This document shows positions 1 through 5,130 of a stretch of 5,144 nucleotides of DNA, piece after piece. Location of the stretch: NCBI GenBank assembly GCA_902475455.1, contig CABRZO010000168.1, positions 1 to 5,144 of the forward strand, in the 5' to 3' direction. The stretch is from an uncultured Eubacteriales bacterium (GTDB taxonomy: Bacteria > Bacillota > Clostridia > Oscillospirales > Oscillospiraceae). Under the pieces are notes generated by a model. That model ran no database searches, was not told the DNA's origin, and worked only from the letters and a program-made list of their open reading frames with translations. The position numbers were made by a program, and so were the translations under genes. Within the stretch, counting starts at the first letter, position 1; the number at the start of each line of letters is the position of its first letter.

Positions 1-1374
1 CTGGGTCACTGCCGGGCGGCCTTCGGTGACGGTGCCGGTCTTGTCCAGCACCACGGTGTTGACGCTCTGCAGGGCCTCCAGGGCCTCGGCGGACTTGAAC
101 AGGGTGCCGTTCTGAGCCCCCCGGCCGGTGCCCACCATGATGGCCACCGGAGTGGCCAGCCCCAGGGCGCAGGGGCAGGAGATCACCAGCACCGAGACCC
201 CCGCTACCAGAGCCCGGCTGGGGGTGCCGGTGACCACCAGCCACACAATGGCGGTGACCAGGGCGATAGCCATGACAATGGGAACGAAAACGCCGGCCAC
301 CCGGTCCGCCAGCTTGGCGATGGGAGCTTTGGAGGCGGAGGCATCCTCCACCAGTTGGATGATCCGGGCCAGGGCGGTGTCCTCACCCACCCCGGTGGCC
401 CGCATGGTAAAGGTGCCGGTCTGATTGATGGTGGCGGCGCTGACCTTGTCGCCGGGGGCCTTTTCCACCGGGATGGATTCACCGGTCAGGGCGGATTCAT
501 CCACGGAAGAAATTCCCTCCGTCACGATACCGTCCACCGGCACCGCTCCGCCGGGTTTTACCCGCAGCAGATCCCCGGCCTGGACCTGCTCCACCGGCAG
601 TTCCAGTTCTTCGCCCTCCCGCAGCACCGTGGCGGTCTTGGGGGCCAAATCCATCAGGGCCCGGATGGCGTCCCCGGTCTTGCCCTTGGATCGGGCCTCC
701 AGATACTTGCCCACGGAGATCAGGGTTAATATCATGCCCACCGATTCCAGGTAGAGGTGGTTCATCTGATACTCATGGGCCAGGGCCATATCCCCGTGTC
801 CCAGAGCCCAGCCCGTCATAAAGATGGCCCAGAGGGAGTAGAGAAAGGCGGCGGAGCTGCCCAGGGCGATCAGCGAGTCCATATTGGGGCTGCGGTGCCA
901 CAGGGAGCGGAAGCCGTTGATAAAATAGTGGTCGTTGATATACATGATGGGCAGCACCAGCACCAGCTGGGTCAGGGTGAACACCATGGCGTTTTCCACC
1001 CCATGAAAGATAGGGGGCAGGGGCGCACCCACCATGTGCCCCATGCACAGATAAAACAGGGGCACCAGAAAGACGATGGACCAAATCAGCCGCCGCTTCA
1101 TCCCCTTTGCCTGCTCCGCCGCCGGGTCCGCCTGGGCTGCAGCGGCGGAGGCCGAGGGAGCAGCCCCGTGGACGCTGGCGTGGTAGCCCGCCCGGTCCAC
1201 GGCGGCGCAGATGTCCTCCGGGGACAGCTTGGATTCGTCAAATTCCGCCACCATGCTGTTGGCCAGCAGGTTGACGGCGGCGGTATTCACCCCTTCCAGG
1301 GCGTTGACGGCCTTTTCCACATGGGCCTGGCAGGCGGCGCAGCTCATGCCGGTCACGTCAAATTTGCATTTCAT
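1..1374 (-). CDS. copA: Copper-translocating P1B-type ATPase CopA, N-terminal 458 residues (runs off left edge)
   Basis: This is a membrane pump that uses ATP to export Cu(I) from the cytoplasm and gives copper tolerance. The visible part begins with one heavy-metal-associated domain (about residues 1-68) carrying the copper-binding GMSCAAC motif, Cys12 and Cys15. An Ala-rich linker (about 70-90) and several membrane helices between about 97 and 225 follow. The actuator domain has TGES at 297-300. The next helices contain the CPC metal-transport motif at Cys400-Pro401-Cys402, and the phosphorylation loop DKTGT starts at Asp444. Cu(I) specificity is inferred from the CPC motif together with the GMxCxxC domain. 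The nucleotide-binding domain and last two helices lie outside the window; full-length relatives usually have roughly 740-830 residues. The ATG start at 1374 is chosen because GGAGG lies six bases upstream and the metal-binding domain begins at once. It has its own promoter and is probably copper-induced. Confidence 0.96.
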   Translation of the reverse strand, partial: MKCKFDVTGMSCAACQAHVEKAVNALEGVNTAAVNLLANSMVAEFDESKLSPEDICAAVDRAGYHASVHGAAPSASAAAAQADPAAEQAKGMKRRLIWSIVFLVPLFYLCMGHMVGAPLPPIFHGVENAMVFTLTQLVLVLPIMYINDHYFINGFRSLWHRSPNMDSLIALGSSAAFLYSLWAIFMTGWALGHGDMALAHEYQMNHLYLESVGMILTLISVGKYLEARSKGKTGDAIRALMDLAPKTATVLREGEELELPVEQVQAGDLLRVKPGGAVPVDGIVTEGISSVDESALTGESIPVEKAPGDKVSAATINQTGTFTMRATGVGEDTALARIIQLVEDASASKAPIAKLADRVAGVFVPIVMAIALVTAIVWLVVTGTPSRALVAGVSVLVISCPCALGLATPVAIMVGTGRGAQNGTLFKSAEALEALQSVNTVVLDKTGTVTEGRPAVTQ

Positions 1375-1398
1375 AGTTTGCCTCCAATCCTTGAAGGA

Positions 1399-1462
1399 AT
1401 ACCCCACCCCAGGGGGGTGTCTAAACTATAACAAAAAGATCCTACAATGTCAATAGGGGTAT
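1399..1462 (-). promoter_or_regulatory. Putative copper-repressor (CsoR-like) operator repeats around the copA promoter
   Basis: Between the -10 and the ribosome binding site of copA lies an imperfect GC-rich dyad: ATACCCC at 1399-1405, eight bases, then GGGGTGT at 1414-1420. A further exact half-site GGGGTAT (1456-1462) sits just upstream of the -35, so the same 7-mer brackets the promoter in inverted orientation. Dyads of C-tracts and G-tracts of this style are typical of CsoR-family Cu(I)-sensing repressors, which control copA in many Firmicutes. No csoR gene is visible in the window, so assigning the regulator is inference. Confidence 0.5.
1425..1453 (-). promoter_or_regulatory. copA promoter (sigma-A type, extended -10)
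   Basis: Read on the minus strand, a perfect -35 TTGACA (1448-1453) is followed after 17 bases by the -10 TATAGT (1425-1430). A TG one base before the -10 makes it an extended -10. The start codon of copA lies about 50 bases downstream of the -10. This is the best-matching promoter in the window. A near-consensus promoter in front of a copper pump fits control by a repressor. Confidence 0.85.
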
Positions 1463-1473
1463 CCGGGCCCGGG

Positions 1474-1510
1474 CAAAAAGAAGCTCCGGGGCGAAATGCC
1501 GTCCCGGAGC
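1474..1510 (-). terminator. Rho-independent terminator downstream of the DUF378 gene
   Basis: A perfect 8-bp stem GCTCCGGG (1483-1490) pairs with CCCGGAGC (1503-1510) across a 12-base loop. On the minus strand it is followed by TTCTTTTTG (1482-1474), ending transcripts of the DUF378 gene before the copA promoter. The plus-strand side also carries a T-rich run (GTTCTTTT), so it could work in both directions, although no plus-strand gene needing it is visible. Confidence 0.8.
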
Positions 1511-1585
1511 GTTCTTTTGATGGTCAGACCACCTGGAGTATCTGGGCTTGTTCTCTGGTTGGGAGAGCCGCCCAAAAGTCAGGTG

Positions 1586-1804
1586 TTACTGAGCCTGCGC
1601 CTCCCGGCGCACCGTGTCCCGTTCCCGGAACAGCAGGGAAATGCACCAGATAGCCGCCAGGCCCACCACGGTGTAGATGGTGCGGGCCAGCAGGCTGCCG
1701 CTGCCGCCAAAGATCCAGGCCACCAGGTCAAACTGAAACAGGCCGATGCTGCCCCAGTTCAGGCCGCCGATGATGGCAATGATCAGCGCGATTCTGTCGA
1801 TCAT
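1586..1804 (-). CDS. DUF378 family small membrane protein (YuzA-like)
   Basis: This is a 72-residue protein with two predicted membrane helices (about 5-24 and 42-60) joined by a short loop and ending in a charged tail (ERDTVRREAQAQ). The GGLNWG motif at 13-18 and the segment RTIYTVVGLAAIW at 41-53 are hallmarks of the DUF378 family, widespread small bacterial membrane proteins of unknown function; the length is normal for the family. The ATG at 1804 is supported by GGGAGG nine bases upstream. It is flanked by terminators on both sides (1898-1930 upstream, 1483-1510 downstream), so it is probably a single-gene unit. Its place beside copA does not by itself imply a copper role. Family assignment is confident; function is unknown. 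Confidence 0.9.
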   Translation of the reverse strand: MIDRIALIIAIIGGLNWGSIGLFQFDLVAWIFGGSGSLLARTIYTVVGLAAIWCISLLFRERDTVRREAQAQ

Positions 1805-1884
1805 CTTGTCAAACCTCCCAATGATGATTGCGTATCTGTATGCGCAGGGTTAATTTGCCCCGAAATAGAAAAACTATGTTTTGT

Positions 1885-1930
1885 CAAATAAATGAAACAG
1901 CCGAAACGCATCGGAAATGCGTTTCGGCTG
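1885..1930 (-). terminator. Strong Rho-independent terminator after the four-cysteine gene
   Basis: A perfect 13-bp stem is formed by CAGCCGAAACGCA (1898-1910) and TGCGTTTCGGCTG (1918-1930) with a 7-base loop. On the minus strand the stem is followed by TTTCATTTATTT (1897-1886). It begins about 20 bases after the stop codon of the 1951-2160 gene, the expected position for ending that transcript. The plus-strand side lacks a T-run, so the direction is clear. Confidence 0.88.
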
Positions 1931-1950
1931 ATGGGTAAACTTTGGTTTGG

Positions 1951-2160
1951 TTACAGCTGAAAATCCTCGTCCTCCAGCTGGGACAGATCCAGTACCGGGG
2001 CGGAGGGAGGCTGGCGCTTCAGGGGATCGTAGACAAAGTGGCGGCAGTGGAATCCCTCGGAGACAATGCCTTTTTTGGGGCAGATGACCTCGCCGTTTTC
2101 CAGGCTTCCGCCCCGCCGGCAGTAGACGCACCGGGGATCAATGGATTTACGAAACAGCAT
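1951..2160 (-). CDS. Small conserved four-cysteine protein, possible zinc-binding (function unknown)
   Basis: This is a 69-residue soluble protein without a signal peptide or membrane segment. Four cysteines (Cys11, Cys14, Cys27, Cys39) in a CxxC...C...C arrangement within the first 40 residues suggest a small zinc-ribbon-like metal site; His38 and His41 are nearby. The second half has a basic-proline patch (DPLKRQPPSAP, 45-55) and an acidic tail (LSQLEDEDFQL). The pattern resembles small uncharacterised proteins of Clostridia that I recall with the same Cys spacing and a DPLKR-type segment, but I cannot name a family. The ATG at 2160 has AGAGGG about seven bases upstream. It lies 73 bases after the ylbJ-like gene with no terminator between, and a strong terminator follows. 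Reality as a gene is fairly sure; role is unknown. Confidence 0.82.
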   Translation of the reverse strand: MLFRKSIDPRCVYCRRGGSLENGEVICPKKGIVSEGFHCRHFVYDPLKRQPPSAPVLDLSQLEDEDFQL

Positions 2161-2194
2161 GGGCCGCCCTCTTTTCTCTGGTGTTTGGCCAAAA

Positions 2195-2238
2195 TTCCGT
2201 CAGACTTCGTCAGAGCGGATTCGACAGAATCTATTATA
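2195..2238 (-). promoter_or_regulatory. Possible promoter -10 and three operator-like repeats before the four-cysteine gene
   Basis: A perfect -10 hexamer TATAAT (minus strand, 2233-2238) overlaps the stop codon of the ylbJ-like gene, 73 bases before the next start codon. No good -35 is seen at 16-18 bases. Downstream of it come three related 7-mers on the minus strand: TCTGTCG (2222-2228), TCTGACG (2208-2214) and TCTGACG (2198-2204), the last two exactly 10 bases apart. They could be binding sites for a regulator, but this is inference from pattern and position. Confidence 0.35.
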
Positions 2239-3409
2239 GCCTGCCTCGTCTGGGATTTCCACCCCTTTTTTTCACATTTTCCGCGCTCAGCCGCAGACAA
2301 AGCCCCAGCAGCAGCCCCCCGGCCAGCAGCGAGAGCAGCAGCACATTGCCCCAGTGGGGGAGTGAGCGGGCATACACCGGCTGACTCAGCAGCAGGGCGG
2401 ATTCTACCGTCCCCGGCAGCAGTTTCAGGGCCAGAGAGGCCAGGGCGGCGGAGATGAGGCCGTGGAGCAGCTTGCCCACCAGGCAGGGTTTCAGGGACAG
2501 CCCGGTGCCCCGCAGTACGCTCATGGTCTGGCATTGGACACTGAGTCCGCCCCAGCCCAGCAGGAAGGCTGCCATGGGAATACCCCCGGCCCAGTCCCCG
2601 GCGGGCAGGGCTGCCACCCCGTTGGACAGCTCCAGAAAGCCCCCCAGCAGCCGCTTGGCCCAGGGATAGCTGAGACCCAGGGGGGAGAACAGGGAGGCCA
2701 GTCCCCGGGCCAGAGCCCCCAGAACCCCAGACAGGGTCAAAAGCCGCAAAATCACGCCGAAGAGCACAATAAAGGCGCAGACGTTGAGGGCGGCGGCACA
2801 GCTGTCCCGAACGGATTCAGTAAAGACGGCGGCAGGGCTGACCGTCTTTCCCCTCCGAAGGGCGGAAACCGGGGCGGCATGGGGTTCCGGCCCGGCGGGG
2901 TAAAAACGGAAGATCAGCCCCACCAGCAGGGCGGACACCATGTGGACGGCCATCAATAGCAGCCCGATCCTGGGGCTTCCGAAAATGCCGGCCCCTACGA
3001 CTCCCAATAAAAAGGCGGGGCCGGAGTTATTGCAGAAGCCCAGCAGCCGTTCCGCCTCAGACCGGGAGCACTGGCCGTTTTTGTAGAGTTCCGCCGCCGT
3101 CCTGGCCCCCACCGGATAGCCCCCGATGAGTCCCAGCACCAGAGCCGAGGCGCAGTTCCCGTTGACCCGGAACAGGGGACGCATGATCTTTTCCACCAGT
3201 CGGCCCGGATATTCCGCCAGCCCCAGCCCCACAATCAGGGAGGACACCACAAAGAAGGGGAACAGGGAGGGGAGGATCACATTGCCGCAGAGGGCCAGCC
3301 CGTCCTTTCCGGCGCTGATGACCTCCTCCGGCCAGGCCATCAGCCCCACCAGGGCCGCCAACAGGGCGCCCCCCAGCAGCAGGTCCCGCAGTTTCAGCTT
3401 CCAAACCAT
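2234..3409 (-). CDS. ylbJ: YlbJ/SpoVV-family sporulation integral membrane protein
   Basis: This is a 391-residue polytopic membrane protein of the nucleoside-recognition (Gate) family. In Bacillus subtilis the relative YlbJ (SpoVV) is made in the mother cell and is needed to move dipicolinic acid across the outer forespore membrane. Visible family features are LPSLFPFF (46-53), PLFRVNG (78-84), GGYPVGAR (96-103), FCNNSGPAFL (125-134), FLELSNGV (258-265) and FLLGWGGLSVQCQ (282-294). Roughly eight to ten hydrophobic segments are seen, with a polar linker at about 172-195 dividing two Gate-like halves. The length is normal. I chose the ATG at 3409 over an in-frame TTG at 3427: GAGGTG lies six bases before the ATG, and the TTG falls inside a hairpin. 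The four-cysteine gene follows 73 bases downstream. Other Gate-family transport of small metabolites is possible, so the dipicolinate role is by homology only. Confidence 0.88.
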   Translation of the reverse strand: MVWKLKLRDLLLGGALLAALVGLMAWPEEVISAGKDGLALCGNVILPSLFPFFVVSSLIVGLGLAEYPGRLVEKIMRPLFRVNGNCASALVLGLIGGYPVGARTAAELYKNGQCSRSEAERLLGFCNNSGPAFLLGVVGAGIFGSPRIGLLLMAVHMVSALLVGLIFRFYPAGPEPHAAPVSALRRGKTVSPAAVFTESVRDSCAAALNVCAFIVLFGVILRLLTLSGVLGALARGLASLFSPLGLSYPWAKRLLGGFLELSNGVAALPAGDWAGGIPMAAFLLGWGGLSVQCQTMSVLRGTGLSLKPCLVGKLLHGLISAALASLALKLLPGTVESALLLSQPVYARSLPHWGNVLLLSLLAGGLLLGLCLRLSAENVKKRGGNPRRGRL

Positions 3410-3446
3410 AAAAAACACCTCACGCAAAAAAGGTATGCGTGAGGTG
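3410..3446 (-). terminator. Terminator-like hairpin of nrdG that contains the ylbJ ribosome binding site
   Basis: A perfect 11-bp inverted repeat pairs CACCTCACGCA (3416-3426) with TGCGTGAGGTG (3436-3446) across a 9-base loop. On the minus strand it is followed directly by six T residues (3415-3410) and then by the ylbJ start codon at 3409. It is the only convincing terminator after nrdG, whose stop is about 80 bases upstream. The 3' arm also contains GAGGTG, the ribosome binding site of ylbJ, so the same structure would hide that site in any transcript read through from upstream. Confidence 0.75.
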
Positions 3447-3527
3447 AGGTGAGTTTGCCTGGGGCGTCAAATCTTTTCTCCGGACAGCCGCCGGTTGTTT
3501 CGGCAAAATTCCAGGCCCTGGAGAGGA

Positions 3528-4067
3528 TCAATTCTCCTCCTGATTATTCGGGTCCCAGAGCACCACCGAGTCGGACAGCTTGGAGGCTTTTACGTCGATG
3601 ATCCGTTGGTTCCGGGAGCCCTTGAACCGCAGGGTCAGGTCCTTTTCACTCTGGTGGAATTCTCCGTCCACCAGAATGTCGATGCAGGACAGCAACTCCC
3701 GGGTGGTCTCCCAATCTCCCAGCCGTCCGGCCAGGATGTCCTTTTCATAGTCGTAGCCGGTGTAGCACCAGACGGTTTTTTCCGGGTATGTCTCCCGGAT
3801 CCGCCGCATCAGCCCCAGCAACGCCTTCTGGTTCTCCGGTTCAAAGGGCTCGCCCCCCAGCAGGGAAAAGCCCCGAATGTACCAGGGCTTCAGATAATCT
3901 ATAATCTGATCCTCCACCTCCGGGGTGAAGGGTTTGCCATAGTTGAAATCCCAGGTCTCTGCGTTGAAGCAGCCCTTGCAGTGATGGGTACAGCCGGAGA
4001 CAAACAGACTGACCCGAACCCCGGGGCCGTTGGCCACGTCGTAGGATTTGATGGTGGCGTAATTCAT
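3528..4067 (-). CDS. nrdG: Anaerobic ribonucleoside-triphosphate reductase activating protein NrdG
   Basis: This 179-residue radical-SAM enzyme uses S-adenosylmethionine and a [4Fe-4S] cluster to create the glycyl radical on the class III ribonucleotide reductase NrdD, allowing deoxynucleotide synthesis without oxygen. The cluster motif CTHHCKGC gives Cys26, Cys30 and Cys33 (CX3CX2C). The SAM-contacting GGEP is at 71-74. The family-typical segments VWCYTGYDYE (99-108), DILVDGEF (130-137) and RFKGSRNQRIIDV (147-159) follow, and the length is normal. The ATG at 4067 is preceded by GGAGG with seven bases between; the reading frame stays open further upstream only as an artefact overlapping the transporter gene. 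The gene stands alone: nrdD, its usual neighbour, is not beside it, and a transporter lies upstream. It has its own AT-rich promoter region, possibly NrdR-controlled. Oxygen-sensitive activity is expected in the cytoplasm. Confidence 0.96.
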   Translation of the reverse strand: MNYATIKSYDVANGPGVRVSLFVSGCTHHCKGCFNAETWDFNYGKPFTPEVEDQIIDYLKPWYIRGFSLLGGEPFEPENQKALLGLMRRIRETYPEKTVWCYTGYDYEKDILAGRLGDWETTRELLSCIDILVDGEFHQSEKDLTLRFKGSRNQRIIDVKASKLSDSVVLWDPNNQEEN

Positions 4068-4083
4068 GGGGACTCCTCCCTGT

Positions 4084-4099
4084 CTACTACATATTGTAT
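4084..4099. promoter_or_regulatory. Candidate NrdR box in the nrdG promoter
   Basis: The 16 bases from 4084 match the NrdR consensus as I recall it (acaCwAtATaTwGtgt) at 12 positions, including the strongly conserved C, A and G and the ATAT core. The match overlaps the TACAAT -10 candidate, a position suited to repression. NrdR boxes usually come in pairs; a second, weaker match (about 11 of 16) starts at 4108, but the 24-base offset is not the usual whole number of helical turns. Confidence 0.3.
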
Positions 4100-4130
4100 C
4101 AAATATAACACAATAGATACAAGATAGCAA
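4093..4130 (-). promoter_or_regulatory. nrdG promoter region (two overlapping candidates)
   Basis: This short AT-rich gap, in sharp contrast to the GC-rich genes, holds two possible sigma-A promoters on the minus strand. The first is TTGCTA (4125-4130), 17 bases, then TATATT (4102-4107) with an extended TG one base before it. The second is TTGTAT (4117-4122), 18 bases, then TACAAT (4093-4098). Either would give a short leader before nrdG. An inverted repeat TTGTATC (4094-4100) / GATACAA (4116-4122) with 15 bases between overlaps both. Confidence 0.6.
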
Positions 4131-4138
4131 GGGAGACT

Positions 4139-5041
4139 TTAGGCGGCCACCGTTTTGCGCTCCGGCAGGCTTAGCAGCATCAGCATGACAAAGATGCAGA
4201 TAAAGCCCAGGGCGTCCCAGAAGGTGAAGGGACTGCCCAGCAGCAGAGTGCTGATGAGGGCGGCGGCCACCGGCTCGGCAAAGCTGTACAGACTGGCCTT
4301 CTGGGGGCCGATGAGTTTGACCCCCTGCATATAGCAGCTGAAGGCCAGGATGTTGCCGATGAGCACCACACCGGCAATGCCCAGAATGCCGATGGCGTTG
4401 GGCACATAGCCCATGGTCCAGGGCCGGAACAGCAGCAGAAACAGGGTTCCTCCCATGAGAAAGGCCCAGCCCTGAAGCATGGGGGTGGTGAATTGCCGCT
4501 GCAGATTCTTGGGCCACATGTTATAGATGACCACGCAGACGGCACTGAGTACGCCGGAGCCCAGGGCAATAGGGGAGATGGCCAGATCGGTAAAACTGCC
4601 GTGGGTGGTGAGCAGAAACACCCCGGCCAGGGCCAGCAGGATGGAGCCCACCTCGGTGATCCGGGGCCAGCGGTGGCCGGAAATACAGGTGATGCCCAGC
4701 ACCATCACCGGAAACAGGTCCTGCAGAATGGTGGCCACTCCGGCGGTGGAATGCTGGATGGTAAAGAAGTAGAGAAACTGGCAGGCGCTGACGCCCGCCA
4801 GTCCGTAGATCACCAGATCAATGGCGTTGCGGCGGGTTTTCCAGGGGGCGAAAAGCTGTTTCCGGTCCCGGATCAGGAAATAGAGGCACATCAGCACTCC
4901 GGCGCAAAAGAGGCGGATGGGCACCAGCCAGGTGGAGTCCATCCCCTGGCGGGAAAACAGGTATTGGCCGATGCAGCCGGAGACCCCCCAGCAAGTGCCA
5001 CCAAAGGAGGTCAGCAAAGCCCCCTTGACACGATTGGACAT
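4139..5041 (-). CDS. DMT superfamily transporter, EamA family (RhaT/YicL-like permease)
   Basis: This is a 300-residue inner-membrane protein with about ten hydrophobic helices arranged as two EamA repeats (about residues 6-145 and 155-293), the usual size and layout of drug/metabolite exporters. Typical features are the N-terminal WGVSG (18-22) in helix 1, the PxR of helix 2 (PIR, 41-43) and GPQKASLYSFAEPVAAALIS (245-264), which matches the conserved end-of-repeat pattern ending in EPV. The substrate cannot be told from sequence; family members export amino acids, other metabolites or drugs. The ATG at 5041 is chosen because GGAAGG precedes it and helix 1 starts a few residues later. A frame extension to a TTG at 5095 would add 18 residues with no membrane or signal character and is unlikely. 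It has its own promoter at 5102-5130. No terminator separates it from nrdG, so some read-through is possible. Confidence 0.93.
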   Translation of the reverse strand: MSNRVKGALLTSFGGTCWGVSGCIGQYLFSRQGMDSTWLVPIRLFCAGVLMCLYFLIRDRKQLFAPWKTRRNAIDLVIYGLAGVSACQFLYFFTIQHSTAGVATILQDLFPVMVLGITCISGHRWPRITEVGSILLALAGVFLLTTHGSFTDLAISPIALGSGVLSAVCVVIYNMWPKNLQRQFTTPMLQGWAFLMGGTLFLLLFRPWTMGYVPNAIGILGIAGVVLIGNILAFSCYMQGVKLIGPQKASLYSFAEPVAAALISTLLLGSPFTFWDALGFICIFVMLMLLSLPERKTVAA

Positions 5042-5101
5042 AGAAAAATACCTTCCTTTCGGCGTCTTGGTGCAGGACGCGCAGATATCTGACAAAGGGA
5101 C

Positions 5102-5130
5102 ATTATAGCAAAGCCCCCGAAGGACTGCAA
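5102..5130 (-). promoter_or_regulatory. Promoter of the EamA transporter gene
   Basis: On the minus strand -35 TTGCAG (5125-5130) is followed after exactly 17 bases by a perfect -10 TATAAT (5102-5107). The expected start point gives a leader of about 55 bases before the start codon at 5041. The -35 lies inside the loop and arm of the hairpin at 5114-5144. Confidence 0.78.

Noticed and set aside
757..1431. Long plus-strand open frame of 224 codons opposite copA
   Set aside because: It lies opposite a clear CopA coding region, has low-complexity His/Gln/Gly-rich composition, no ribosome binding site and no recognisable domain; such antisense frames are common in GC-rich DNA.
1441..1455. CopY/BlaI-type box (TACANNTGTA) at the copA -35
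   Set aside because: The sequence GACATTGTAG is one base short of the required spacing, so it does not match; the C-tract/G-tract dyads fit a CsoR-type operator better.
1463..1473. Palindrome CCGGGCCCGGG upstream of copA
   Set aside because: It is a short GC-only palindrome next to the terminator, with no T-run of its own and no known factor; likely chance in GC-rich DNA.
1862..1887. Possible DUF378 promoter with TTGACA at 1882-1887
   Set aside because: The -35 is perfect, but the only -10-like hexamer (TATTTC) is 14 bases away and matches poorly; the real promoter of this gene is not evident to me.
2019..2534. Minus-strand open frame of 171 codons spanning the end of ylbJ and the four-cysteine gene
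   Set aside because: It overlaps both better-supported genes in another frame and shows no domain or start signal.
3425..3427. Alternative TTG start for the ylbJ-like protein, adding six residues
   Set aside because: The codon lies at the edge of the hairpin stem with no ribosome binding site before it, whereas the ATG at 3409 has GAGGTG at six bases.
3470..3527. Second terminator just after nrdG (CCGG/GCCG-type short repeats)
   Set aside because: Only 4-5 bp stems are possible and no T-run follows; the hairpin at 3410-3446 is far stronger.
4068..4517. Extension of the nrdG reading frame 150 codons upstream, as if a fusion protein
   Set aside because: The extension overlaps the transporter gene in another frame, has Ala/His/Gly-rich shadow composition, and crosses the promoter region; the ATG at 4067 has a strong ribosome binding site and gives normal NrdG length.
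4493..5092. Plus-strand open frame of 199 codons opposite the EamA transporter
   Set aside because: It is antisense to a confident membrane transporter, rich in Gly, His and Gln, and has no family features or translation signal.
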